This document shows positions 12,263 through 19,408 of a stretch of 21,352 nucleotides of DNA, piece by piece (positions within the stretch are counted from its first letter, which is position 1; every line of letters starts with the position of its first letter). The notes beneath the pieces were generated by a model. It did no database searches. It had not been told where the DNA came from and saw only the letters and a list, made by a program, of their open reading frames with translations. The position numbers and the translations under genes are program-made. The stretch is from an uncultured Gemmatimonadota bacterium (lineage in GTDB: Bacteria > Gemmatimonadota > Gemmatimonadetes > Gemmatimonadales > GWC2-71-9), in assembly GCA_946480845.1 (NCBI GenBank), contig CAMLLJ010000016.1:1-21352 (forward strand), read 5' to 3'.

Positions 12263-13309
12263 TTGCGCGAGAATCTCGCCAGGCGCCAGATCCCGGGGCT
12301 CGACGCGCTGCGCGCGTTCGCGGTGCTGATGGTGATGGCGTACCACTTCGGGTTCACCAGCATCCCCGGCGGGTACGGCGTCGTGGCCTTCTTCGTGCTG
12401 AGCGGGTTCCTCATCACCTGGCTCCTGCTCAAGGAGCAGGAAGCCACTGGCACGGTCTCGCTCCGCAAGTTCTACATCCGGCGCTCGCTCAGGATCTTTC
12501 CCGCGTTCTATGCCTTCTGGGTCCTGCTGGTCGCCGCGCTGTTCGTCACGGGGCGGCACGTGCCCTGGGACCACGCGGCCAGCGCCTTCGTGTACCTCAG
12601 CAACTACTACAACGCCATCCTCGGCGATCCCAACACCGGGTTCAGCCACACCTGGTCGCTCGCGATCGAGGAGCAGTTCTACCTGCTCTGGCCGGCGGCG
12701 TTCCTGCTGCTGGTCCGCCAGCCGCAGAAGATGGCGGGGCGCCTGGTCGGGCTGATCGTCGCCGTGTGGGTCTACCGGGTGGTGCTGGTACGCGTCTTCG
12801 ACGTGGACCAGGGCTACATCTATGCTGCCTTCGACACCCGCTTCGATGCACTCCTGGTCGGCTGCCTCACGGCGGTCGTGCTGCACTGGAAGCGCGCCCA
12901 GCGGGCCACCGCCTGGATCCTCGCCCATCCGGCGTTGGCGCTGCTCCCGCTGCTCGGTGTCGTCGTGCTCGTCATGGACCTGCCGTTCGACATCCCGCGG
13001 CGGCGCGACATCCTTGGCTTCGCGCTGGTGCCGCCCCTGCTCGCGCTCTTCATGGTGCAGGTCATCGGCTTCCAGGGCACCCGGTCGTGGTCCTGGCTCG
13101 AGCATCCGGTGCTGCGCTTCCTCGGCCGGATCTCGTACCCGCTCTACCTGTACCAGCAGATCACGCTGCACATGGTGCGCGATGCCCTGGCCGGCTGGCC
13201 GGTGGCGGTGCAGTTCGCGGGCGCGTGCGCCGTCACTGTCGCCGTGGCGTCCGCGTCGTTCTACATCCTCGAGCAGCCGTTCCTGAGGCTCAAGAAGAGG
13301 TTCGGGTGA
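12263..13309 (+). CDS. Acyltransferase 3 family membrane protein (O-acetylase)
   Basis: This 348-aa multi-pass protein belongs to the OafA/acyltransferase-3 family. It opens with IPGLDALRAFAVLMVMAYHF, where His28 is the family's catalytic histidine. FSHTWSLAIEEQFYLLWP, the other hallmark, follows, along with about ten hydrophobic segments. Such proteins carry acetyl or other short acyl groups across the inner membrane and attach them to glycans. The only usable start is TTG 12263, because an in-frame TAG sits at 12254 and the next candidates lie inside the first helix. The weak start and the coupled upstream mini-ORF suggest translational re-initiation. The stop overlaps the next gene (GTGA). 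Confidence 0.86.
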   Translation: MRENLARRQIPGLDALRAFAVLMVMAYHFGFTSIPGGYGVVAFFVLSGFLITWLLLKEQEATGTVSLRKFYIRRSLRIFPAFYAFWVLLVAALFVTGRHVPWDHAASAFVYLSNYYNAILGDPNTGFSHTWSLAIEEQFYLLWPAAFLLLVRQPQKMAGRLVGLIVAVWVYRVVLVRVFDVDQGYIYAAFDTRFDALLVGCLTAVVLHWKRAQRATAWILAHPALALLPLLGVVVLVMDLPFDIPRRRDILGFALVPPLLALFMVQVIGFQGTRSWSWLEHPVLRFLGRISYPLYLYQQITLHMVRDALAGWPVAVQFAGACAVTVAVASASFYILEQPFLRLKKRFG

Positions 13310-14280
13310 CCGCCGGCGCGGCCGGGGCCCGCCGCCTCGCGAGCCGCGCCGAGCTCGAGGCGGTGATCGATCCACTCCTCGACCTCGCCGACTTCCGCGA
13401 AGGGGCGCGAAGCGGGCGCCTCCCCTCGCGCGACGACCCCGGGCTGCGCGCGCGCCTGCTGCAACTCGCCGGCGGCGGGCCCGGGTTCGATGCCGCGGTT
13501 GTGGAGCGCGCGGGGCGGGTCGTCGCAGGCCACCTGGCCGAACGCACCGCCCAGGGGCTCGCCGTACGGCTGCTCGCCGTGGCGCCGCGCCGCTGGGCCG
13601 GCTTCGATCGGGAGGAGTACCTCGCCTCGCTCGGGCCGGCGCAGCTGCCGGCCCCGCTGCCCGTCCTCGAAGAGCCCGTGCCCGCGCAAGGGCTCCGGAA
13701 GACGCTGTCGGAGCTCCGGTGGACGGCGCAGCGCTGGGCGTGGCACGAGCGCCGGCTGATGCTCTACCGCCTTTCCGCGGGCGAGGCGCGCCGGCTCGTG
13801 GCCGAGCCGATGGCCGTGAATTCCATCCGCGACCTCCTGGCCTACGTTCCCGGCTCGCGCGACGGCTTCACCCGGCGGCAGTTCCTTGGGATCTGCCTGG
13901 AGCGGCTCGAGGACGGGCGCGACGTGTACACCGTGGCCGACGAGTCGCGCCTGCTGCATTCCGGCTGGCTGGTGACGGCTCCGGGCCGGCTGCCGCTTGA
14001 TCCTCACGTCCCCTTCGACCTCCCCGCGGGCTACGCCTACCTCTCCGATGTCTTCACGGATCCCCTGGCGCGGGGCCGCGGCCTGCATGCGCGAAGCCTC
14101 GCCTGCCGCCTGTCGGCGGGGGCGAGGCTTCCGGACATCGAATGGATCATGAGCGCCGTGGCGCCCGACAACGCAGCATCGCGCCGCAACGTCGAGCGCC
14201 TGGGCCTGCGCCACTACGAGACGGTCGGCCTGCGGGTGCGGCTCGGGCGCGCGCGGAGCCTGCGCTCCGCGGCGCCCTGA
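13306..14280 (+). CDS. GNAT-domain protein with uncharacterised N-terminal region
   Basis: This 324-aa protein starts at GTG 13306 within the previous stop (GTGA). The frame is open further upstream, but that part is out-of-frame acyltransferase sequence. The C-terminal part (about residues 240-310) has an acetyltransferase signature: YLSDVFTDPLARGRGLHARSL, the acetyl-CoA loop with RGRGL, then DNAASRRNVERLGL. I do not recognise the first ~230 residues, which are Ala/Arg/Leu-rich and mostly helical in composition. It probably acetylates an amino sugar or other precursor of the cluster product. It is the last gene of the forward unit and converges on the lipoprotein gene with a 9-bp gap. Confidence 0.72.
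   Translation: MTAGAAGARRLASRAELEAVIDPLLDLADFREGARSGRLPSRDDPGLRARLLQLAGGGPGFDAAVVERAGRVVAGHLAERTAQGLAVRLLAVAPRRWAGFDREEYLASLGPAQLPAPLPVLEEPVPAQGLRKTLSELRWTAQRWAWHERRLMLYRLSAGEARRLVAEPMAVNSIRDLLAYVPGSRDGFTRRQFLGICLERLEDGRDVYTVADESRLLHSGWLVTAPGRLPLDPHVPFDLPAGYAYLSDVFTDPLARGRGLHARSLACRLSAGARLPDIEWIMSAVAPDNAASRRNVERLGLRHYETVGLRVRLGRARSLRSAAP
14252..14271. terminator. Hairpin at the convergent gene ends
   Basis: An 8-bp perfect stem (CGCGGAGC/GCTCCGCG) closes a CTGC loop inside the last codons of the GNAT gene, 18 bp from the opposing stop. It could stop transcription from both sides. There is no T-tract, so this may only be coding-sequence coincidence. Confidence 0.3.
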
Positions 14281-14289
14281 GCTCCCCGC

Positions 14290-16674
14290 CTACTTCACCT
14301 TCGCCAGCCGGGTGGCGAGCCCCGCGAGGTCCGCGCCCGGCGACTTGCCGTCGCTCCCCTTGAGGTAATAGGGGCTGCTCGACGACAGCGCATAGTTCCC
14401 GCCGCTGTAGCTCAGCATGCCCACCGAGGCGGTCGTCGAGACGAGCCAGTTGACCGCCGGGTACGTCGCCGACTTCGACCCGATGAGGATGTTGGCGCCC
14501 ACCGTTGCCGTCGGGGCGTAGGTGTTGATGCTGGACGTCCCCTCCAGCCGGCTGTTCCCGAAGAGCCCGGTGCTGCCGCGCGCGAACAGGTTGTCGCGCA
14601 GGACGAAGTGCGTGGAGGAGCCCATCGCCCCGGTCAGGAAGAACATCATCCCCTCGGAGAACGCGGTGTTGTGCGAGATCACCAGGTCGGTCAGCTTCGG
14701 CCCGATCTGGAACAGCCGCTTGGCCCCCACCTGGCTGTTCATCGCCACCTGCTGGAACAGCATGTTCGAGATGGTGATGCGCCGGGCCGGGATGGACGGA
14801 CCGCCGTTGGTGGTCACCTGGGAGCCGGTGATCATGAACCCGCCCGGCGAGTTGATCAGCTTGTTGTAGCGGAAGGTATAGTCCGCCGTGGTGCACCAGG
14901 TGCAGCTGCCCGACTGGTTCTCCGACTTGAGCAGGATGGCGAGGCCGGTCTGCGCGCTCTGCCAGTTGTTCTCGAAGATGTTGTCCTCGATGAGCACCCG
15001 CTGCGAGTTCTTCGACTCGTAGAGGTTCTTCACCGACCAGAGATTGGACGTCTTCCACGCGAGCGGCTTGGTGATGTGGTTGCCACGGATCTCGATGTCC
15101 GACGGCACCAGGCCGCTGATCTTGGGGTCCGCGCCGCCGAACATGATGTTCTCGCCGGCGCCGGCCAGGTAGTTGTTGACGATCTTGAACGGGCCCGGGC
15201 CGTTCCAGCCGATGATGGCCTGCGAGTCGCCGCCCTTGATGTGGCACTCGGTCACGTAGCTGTCGATGACCGCGCTGCGCCGGTTGTTGAGCGCGATGCA
15301 GCGCTGGACCGACTGCGTGGTCCCGCCGTGCACGTAGACCCGGTCGAGCACGATGTCGGTGGACAGCATGCTCGCGCTCGTGGTCACGTTCTTCGGGTCG
15401 CCCAGGTAGACCAGCGTGAAGGTCATCCCGGTCCAGGAACTGATGATCTCGACGCCGGTGATGCGGTAGTAGGCCGACTGGGGGCTCCCGGCCGTCTGCA
15501 GCGCGGGCATCGAGTTCGGCGTGCGCAGCTTGGCGAGGCGCGCCGTGGAGGCGAGCGCCGGCGTCATGCGCGTGCCGGGTGCCGGCAGCGTGGTCCGGGT
15601 GCGGATGGTGATCCACCCGGTCCCCGCCTTGGCCGGCAGGGTGAAGTTCCCGGTGTAGGTGGCGCCCGCGGCCAGCTCGATCACGTCCCCGCGCACCGCC
15701 GAGTTCAGCGCGGTCTGCAGGTTGCCGCCGGCGGGAACCTGGATGATCCGGCCGCTCTGCGTGGGCACCCGGGTGTCGAGCAGGACCCGCGGCAGCTCGG
15801 CGGGCGTGCCCTGGGTGACCGTCGGCCGCGTGATCGCCGCGGAGATGCCCCCGTCCGACACGTCCGAGGGAACGGTGACGTCGGGGATCGTGGTGTCAAC
15901 GACCGTCGAGTCGGGCACCGTGACATCCGGGGCCGAGGTGTCGGCCGGGACCGTGGGGGCCGGCTCCTCCGGCGGGGTGATCGCGCCCGGCTGCACCGTC
16001 ACCACCGAGGTGTCGCGCAGGGGCGAGCCCACCATCGCGGCGACCAGCGTATAGGTCCCCGGCTCGCTCGCCGAGTAGGAGAGCCCGTCGAGCTCCCCCC
16101 CCGTCGCGGTCACCGCGACCTTCGCCGCCACCGTGTCGCCCGTTGCGGTCTCGGCGTGGGTCGAGAGCTGGAGGGTATCGCCCGGGTGGATCCCGGCCGT
16201 GGCCGGCGTGAGGACGACGCGCGCCACCTGCGGCGCCGGCGCGGGCGCGGCCACCTTCACGACCGTGGTATCGTTGCGGCCCATCTGCGGCACCCGGGCC
16301 ACCAGGCGGTAGCTGCCGGCGGATGTGGCCGTGAACAGCATGGCGTGACGCTGGCGGTTGTTGTGGCGCTTGAGCTTGCCGCCATCCAGCGAGGTCCACT
16401 GCGCGTTGAGCGTGCGGCGCGTCCCGTCGGCATCGACGGCGGTCGCGACCAGCACGGTCGTGTCGGCAGGGGCGATCACCGGATGGTCCGATGTCGCGAT
16501 GAGCTGGGTGGCGGAACTGGCGGAGCGGGGATGGCCTGACCTGGTGGATGCGAGCTGCGGTGCTTCGTCGAGGGAGGTGGGCCCGTCGCTGCAGGCGGCA
16601 AGGAGGGCGACGGCGGCGGCGGAGACACCTCGGAGGAGGGCCGTGCGCCGGGCGATCAGGTGGCGATAGGTCAT
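14290..16674 (-). CDS. Riboswitch-controlled lipoprotein A: Ig-like modules plus right-handed beta-helix
   Basis: This 794-aa exported protein has an N-terminus with Arg-rich n-region, hydrophobic core and lipobox LLAAC (Cys28), so it should be a lipid-anchored protein. Two bacterial Ig-like repeats follow (about residues 55-225), each ending in a TTVVKV/TSVVTV-type strand. A Pro/Thr/Asp-rich linker follows to about residue 285. From about residue 310 (VPAGGNLQTALNSAVRGDV) to near the C-terminus there is a parallel beta-helix of the pectate-lyase-like type, rich in Asn-ladder turns. A CTWC motif lies near residue 590. Such helices occur in lyases, mannuronan C5-epimerases and binding proteins; catalytic residues are not certain. 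It has a paralogue upstream, and its Shine-Dalgarno is poor, consistent with RNA-level control. Confidence 0.87.
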   Translation of the reverse strand: MTYRHLIARRTALLRGVSAAAVALLAACSDGPTSLDEAPQLASTRSGHPRSASSATQLIATSDHPVIAPADTTVLVATAVDADGTRRTLNAQWTSLDGGKLKRHNNRQRHAMLFTATSAGSYRLVARVPQMGRNDTTVVKVAAPAPAPQVARVVLTPATAGIHPGDTLQLSTHAETATGDTVAAKVAVTATGGELDGLSYSASEPGTYTLVAAMVGSPLRDTSVVTVQPGAITPPEEPAPTVPADTSAPDVTVPDSTVVDTTIPDVTVPSDVSDGGISAAITRPTVTQGTPAELPRVLLDTRVPTQSGRIIQVPAGGNLQTALNSAVRGDVIELAAGATYTGNFTLPAKAGTGWITIRTRTTLPAPGTRMTPALASTARLAKLRTPNSMPALQTAGSPQSAYYRITGVEIISSWTGMTFTLVYLGDPKNVTTSASMLSTDIVLDRVYVHGGTTQSVQRCIALNNRRSAVIDSYVTECHIKGGDSQAIIGWNGPGPFKIVNNYLAGAGENIMFGGADPKISGLVPSDIEIRGNHITKPLAWKTSNLWSVKNLYESKNSQRVLIEDNIFENNWQSAQTGLAILLKSENQSGSCTWCTTADYTFRYNKLINSPGGFMITGSQVTTNGGPSIPARRITISNMLFQQVAMNSQVGAKRLFQIGPKLTDLVISHNTAFSEGMMFFLTGAMGSSTHFVLRDNLFARGSTGLFGNSRLEGTSSINTYAPTATVGANILIGSKSATYPAVNWLVSTTASVGMLSYSGGNYALSSSSPYYLKGSDGKSPGADLAGLATRLAKVK
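15086..15153 (-). repeat. 68-bp block identical to lipoprotein B
   Basis: This stretch is identical base for base to 17870-17937, including third codon positions, within a longer highly similar block (about 14790-15320 against 17570-18150). It marks recent duplication or gene conversion between the two paralogues. Confidence 0.85.
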
Positions 16675-16708
16675 CGTGATCGTTTCGCTGATGGTTCTTC
16701 AGGCAGGC

Positions 16709-16756
16709 GGCCGCCAGCGGCGCACCTGAGGACGGTGTGCGTCGTCGCTGGCGGCC
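16709..16756 (-). promoter_or_regulatory. Alternative-helix expression platform of riboswitch A
   Basis: The 3' strand of aptamer helix P1, with flanking bases (RNA GGCCGCCAGCG, from 16756 to 16746), is perfectly complementary over 11 nt to a downstream segment (RNA CGCUGGCGGCC, from 16719 to 16709). Pairing it with the downstream segment is mutually exclusive with P1. No U-tract follows, so control of translation or RNA stability is more likely than intrinsic termination. Confidence 0.55.
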
Positions 16757-16848
16757 CGGCGGGCATGGCGCGGTGCGCGGTGGCGCGGTGCGCGGTAGCT
16801 CCGTGACTCTGCGTCACCGCCTTTCGGCGGCTTTGCTCTGAGCAGCGA
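16745..16848 (-). promoter_or_regulatory. GEMM-I (cyclic di-GMP-I class) riboswitch A
   Basis: On the - strand the 5' UTR of lipoprotein A shows all GEMM-I elements. P1 is UCGCUG/CAGCGA. The conserved CAGAGCAAAG strand leads into P2 (GCCGCC/GGCGGU) capped by a GAAA tetraloop. GACGCAGAG forms the junction, and a second arm starts at ACGGAGCUACC. The A three bases before the AAA (plus position 16837) corresponds to Vc2 G20; A here is typical of the GEMM-Ib variants that accept cyclic AMP-GMP. The ligand therefore could be c-di-GMP or cGAMP. The second arm carries a 15-bp tandem duplication. Confidence 0.88.
16767..16796. repeat. Perfect 15-bp tandem duplication in the riboswitch arm
   Basis: The unit GGCGCGGTGCGCGGT occurs twice head to tail (16767-16781 and 16782-16796). 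It falls in the distal part of the second aptamer arm, where riboswitch B has a simple GCGA-GUAA-UCGC hairpin. Confidence 0.9.
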
Positions 16849-16972
16849 ACTGGTACAACGGGTGGGAGAATCGGTCCGCGGGAACGTCTTCTGCCCTGTC
16901 TGGATGAAACGGTGCGGCAAGGTGGGGCGTTGCCGAACCGCGACGAACCTATCCCTGTCAGGGAGGGCCTGC

Positions 16973-16988
16973 TGTGACCTGTGTCACA
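16973..16988. promoter_or_regulatory. Crp/Fnr-family operator
   Basis: TGTGACCTGTGTCACA is a perfect match to the palindromic consensus TGTGA-N6-TCACA bound by Crp-like regulators. It lies about 125 bp upstream of riboswitch A and beyond the terminator of the preceding gene, so it probably regulates the lipoprotein A promoter. I could not locate a confident -35/-10 pair. Confidence 0.6.
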
Positions 16989-17016
16989 AACCGGCGTATT
17001 GATATGCTACAAGCGA

Positions 17017-17052
17017 AACATGGGCACCGGAGTCGTTTCCGATGCCCATGTT
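17017..17052. terminator. Hairpin terminator after lipoprotein B
   Basis: Perfect 10-bp arms AACATGGGCA and TGCCCATGTT, one mismatch, then a further 4 bp (CGGA/TCCG) close a 6-nt loop. The hairpin lies 24 bp past the stop of lipoprotein B. On the - strand a short UU..UCGCUU follows; the + strand side has TTCTTTT, so it may work in both directions. It separates the two riboswitch-controlled units, implying that gene A has its own promoter. Confidence 0.75.
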
Positions 17053-17076
17053 CTTTTGGTGTAACGACTTGGAGCG

Positions 17077-19344
17077 TTACCTGACGCCAGTCAGGCGCCG
17101 TTCAAGTTCCGGGAAGTTCACGCCGGCCGGCTGGCCGTCCGTGGTGGTCGCGCTGTAACTGGTGGACCCGAGCCGGTAGGTGTCGGTCCCGGTCCCCTGA
17201 AGCCCCGCCGACAGCAGGCTCACCGGGAAGGCGTTCCCGCTGGGATACTTCGCCGGATCCGCACCCACCAGCACGTTATTGCTCACCACCGCATTCGGCG
17301 CGTAGGTGCGCAGGCTGGAAAGGCCTTCGGCGGTGCCGTTCCCGAAGATGCCGATCTGGCCCTTGGCGAAGAGGTTGTTCTCCATCACGAACTGCGTCTC
17401 GGTCCCCTCGGCTCCCGTCATGAAGAAGAGGTAGCCCTCGGGGAACCCCGAGTTGTTCCGGAGCACCAGGTCGCGCAGCTTGGGCCCCACCTGGAAGAGT
17501 CGGGTCGCGCCCGTCTGGCCCGTCACCGCCACGGCGTCGAACAGGGTGTGGGCGATGGTGATCCGCGCCGCCGGAATGGACGGACCGCCGTTGGTGGTCA
17601 CCTGGGACCCGGTGATCATGAAGCCGCCCGGCGAGTTGATCAGCTTGTTGTAGCGGAAGGTGTAGTCCGCCGTGGTGCACCAGCTGCAGCCGCCCGACTG
17701 GTTCTCCGACTTGAGCAGGATGGCGATGCCGGTCTGCGCATTGGCCCAGTTGTTCTCGAGGATGTTGTCCTCGACGAGCACCCGCTGCGAGTTCTTCGAC
17801 TCGTAGAGGTTCTTCACCGTCCACTGGTCCGACGTCTTCCACGCGAGCGGCTTGTGCAGGTGGTTCCGGCGGATCTCGATGTCCGACGGCACCAGGCCGC
17901 TGATCTTGGGGTCCGCGCCGCCGAACATGATGTTCTCTCCGGCGCCGGCCAGGTAGTTGTTGACGATCTTGTACGGCCCGGGGCCCGCCCAGCCGATGAT
18001 GGCCTGGGAGTCGAAGCCCTTCATGTGGCAGTCGGAGAGGTAGCTGTCGATCACCGCGCTGTGCGCGCTGTTCAGCGCCACGCAGCGCTGGATCGCCTGC
18101 GTGCTCGTGCCGTGCACCCAGACCCGGTCGAGCACGATGTGCGTCGGGAGCTGGGACACCGACGTCGCCGCCGTATTGCCAAGGTAGACCAGGCTGTACG
18201 TCATGTCGGCGCTGCTGCCGATGTCGAGCCCGACCAGGCGGTAGTAGCCCGACCCGGGAGCGCTCGCCTTGATCGTGGACATCGAGTTGGGAGAGCGGAG
18301 CTTCGCGAACCCGGCTGCGGTCGCGGGGGTCACGCGTGTCCCCTCCTGGGGAAGGGTGCCCGCCGAGCGGATCACCACCCAGCCGGTGCCGGACTTGGCG
18401 GGAAGCTCGAAGTTGTCCGTGTAGGTAGCGCCCGCGGCGAGCTCGATGATGTCGCCGCGCTGGGCGGTGTTGATCGCGGCCTGCAGGTCCCCGCCCGCCG
18501 GCACCACGATGGTGCGCCCGGTCTGGGAGGGCATCCGGGTATCCACCCAGACGCGCGGCAGCTCGGCCGGGCCGCTGGAGACCGGCGGCGCGGGAGCCGG
18601 GTCGTACGGAGAGGTCGGCTCCGTCGTGGGCGGAGGCGTCGGCGCGGGCTCGGGCGTCGGCACCTTGGTGCCGCCGGCGGCAATCGTGACGGAGGCCGTG
18701 GCCGACTCCGGCCCGCCCTGCCGCTTCGCGGTCACCTGGTACGTGCCGGCGGTGTCGCCCGCGGTGTAGAGGAGCCCGCTGGCGCTGCCGCCGGCCGCGT
18801 CGAGCGATGCCGCCACGGCGACGCTGTCGCCGGCATCGGTGCGCCCGTAGACGTAGAACTGCTGCGTCCCGCCGGCCACCAGCGCGGCCACCGCGGGAAC
18901 GATGTACAGCTTGGCGATCGCCTGGTTGCTTCGCGGCACCGTGACCCGCGTGGTGTCGCGCAGGCGCTTCCCTCGGTCGAACGTCACCAGCCTGTAGTCT
19001 CCCGGCTCATTGGCGCTGAAGTACGTGATCGCCTTCCCCTCGACGAGGGTATCGACGATCGTTCCGCCGTCGAGCGCCACCCATACCGCGTCCTTGACCG
19101 GCGAGCGCCGGCCGTCCGCCGTCAGCCCGACCGCGCGGAGCGGAGTCCTGGAAGCGGCCGGAATCGTCGGATTGTCCGACGACGCGATCAGCCGCACGAT
19201 CTGTGTATTGGAATCTAGAGGGTCGAAGCCAGAACCGGTGAGGCCCCCGTCCGTGCTGCAGGCTGCCGCGAGAACGGCAGTCGCCAGAACCGCGTGGTCC
19301 CTGATGAGAGCGAGGCGCCGCGCCAGCTTATGGCGATACGTCAT
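17077..19344 (-). CDS. Riboswitch-controlled lipoprotein B: Ig-like modules plus right-handed beta-helix
   Basis: This 755-aa paralogue of lipoprotein A opens with the same MTYRH and has lipobox LAAAC (Cys29). Ig-like repeats span about residues 45-225, followed by a Pro/Thr-rich linker and a beta-helix from about residue 280 (VPAGGDLQAAINTAQRGDI). The middle of the helix is nearly identical to lipoprotein A (NNYLAGAGENIMFGGADPK, and a CSWC motif near residue 552). The Ig-like region, linker and C-terminal coils differ strongly. A good Shine-Dalgarno, AAGGAGA, lies 7 nt before ATG 19344. It is presumably an envelope-anchored carbohydrate-active or carbohydrate-binding protein. Lyase, epimerase and pure binding functions cannot be separated from sequence alone. 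A strong hairpin terminator follows it. Confidence 0.88.
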   Translation of the reverse strand: MTYRHKLARRLALIRDHAVLATAVLAAACSTDGGLTGSGFDPLDSNTQIVRLIASSDNPTIPAASRTPLRAVGLTADGRRSPVKDAVWVALDGGTIVDTLVEGKAITYFSANEPGDYRLVTFDRGKRLRDTTRVTVPRSNQAIAKLYIVPAVAALVAGGTQQFYVYGRTDAGDSVAVAASLDAAGGSASGLLYTAGDTAGTYQVTAKRQGGPESATASVTIAAGGTKVPTPEPAPTPPPTTEPTSPYDPAPAPPVSSGPAELPRVWVDTRMPSQTGRTIVVPAGGDLQAAINTAQRGDIIELAAGATYTDNFELPAKSGTGWVVIRSAGTLPQEGTRVTPATAAGFAKLRSPNSMSTIKASAPGSGYYRLVGLDIGSSADMTYSLVYLGNTAATSVSQLPTHIVLDRVWVHGTSTQAIQRCVALNSAHSAVIDSYLSDCHMKGFDSQAIIGWAGPGPYKIVNNYLAGAGENIMFGGADPKISGLVPSDIEIRRNHLHKPLAWKTSDQWTVKNLYESKNSQRVLVEDNILENNWANAQTGIAILLKSENQSGGCSWCTTADYTFRYNKLINSPGGFMITGSQVTTNGGPSIPAARITIAHTLFDAVAVTGQTGATRLFQVGPKLRDLVLRNNSGFPEGYLFFMTGAEGTETQFVMENNLFAKGQIGIFGNGTAEGLSSLRTYAPNAVVSNNVLVGADPAKYPSGNAFPVSLLSAGLQGTGTDTYRLGSTSYSATTTDGQPAGVNFPELERRLTGVR
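17870..17937 (-). repeat. 68-bp block identical to lipoprotein A
   Basis: This is the partner of 15086-15153, identical over 68 bases including synonymous positions. The similarity is confined to the central beta-helix coding part. Confidence 0.85.
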
Positions 19345-19351
19345 GACGGGT

Positions 19352-19358
19352 TCTCCTT
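19352..19358 (-). promoter_or_regulatory. Strong Shine-Dalgarno of lipoprotein B
   Basis: The - strand reads AAGGAGA, 7 nt before the ATG (19344). It supports this start and contrasts with the poor site of lipoprotein A. Confidence 0.8.
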
Positions 19359-19366
19359 GAGTAATG

Positions 19367-19404
19367 ACCGGACGGCGCGCCGCGCGCGCACCGAAGTCCG
19401 GTGC
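19367..19404 (-). promoter_or_regulatory. Alternative hairpins between riboswitch B and its gene
   Basis: A 6-bp hairpin (RNA GCACCG/CGGUGC, plus 19404-19388) shares bases with a 7-bp helix (RNA ACCGGAC, plus 19402-19396, with GUCCGGU, plus 19373-19367). The two cannot form together. The longer helix ends 8 nt before the Shine-Dalgarno, so it may influence ribosome access or act as a transcription pause. Confidence 0.45.
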
Positions 19405-19408
19405 GTCT

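Noticed and set aside
12766..13305. N-terminal extension of the GNAT gene into the acyltransferase
   Set aside because: This part is the out-of-frame acyltransferase sequence. GTG 13306 has the operon's usual 4-nt overlap.
14608..16539. 643-codon + strand open frame across lipoprotein A
   Set aside because: It is antisense to a gene with a clear lipobox and beta-helix. Its counterpart at 17548-19218 is the same kind of shadow in the paralogue.
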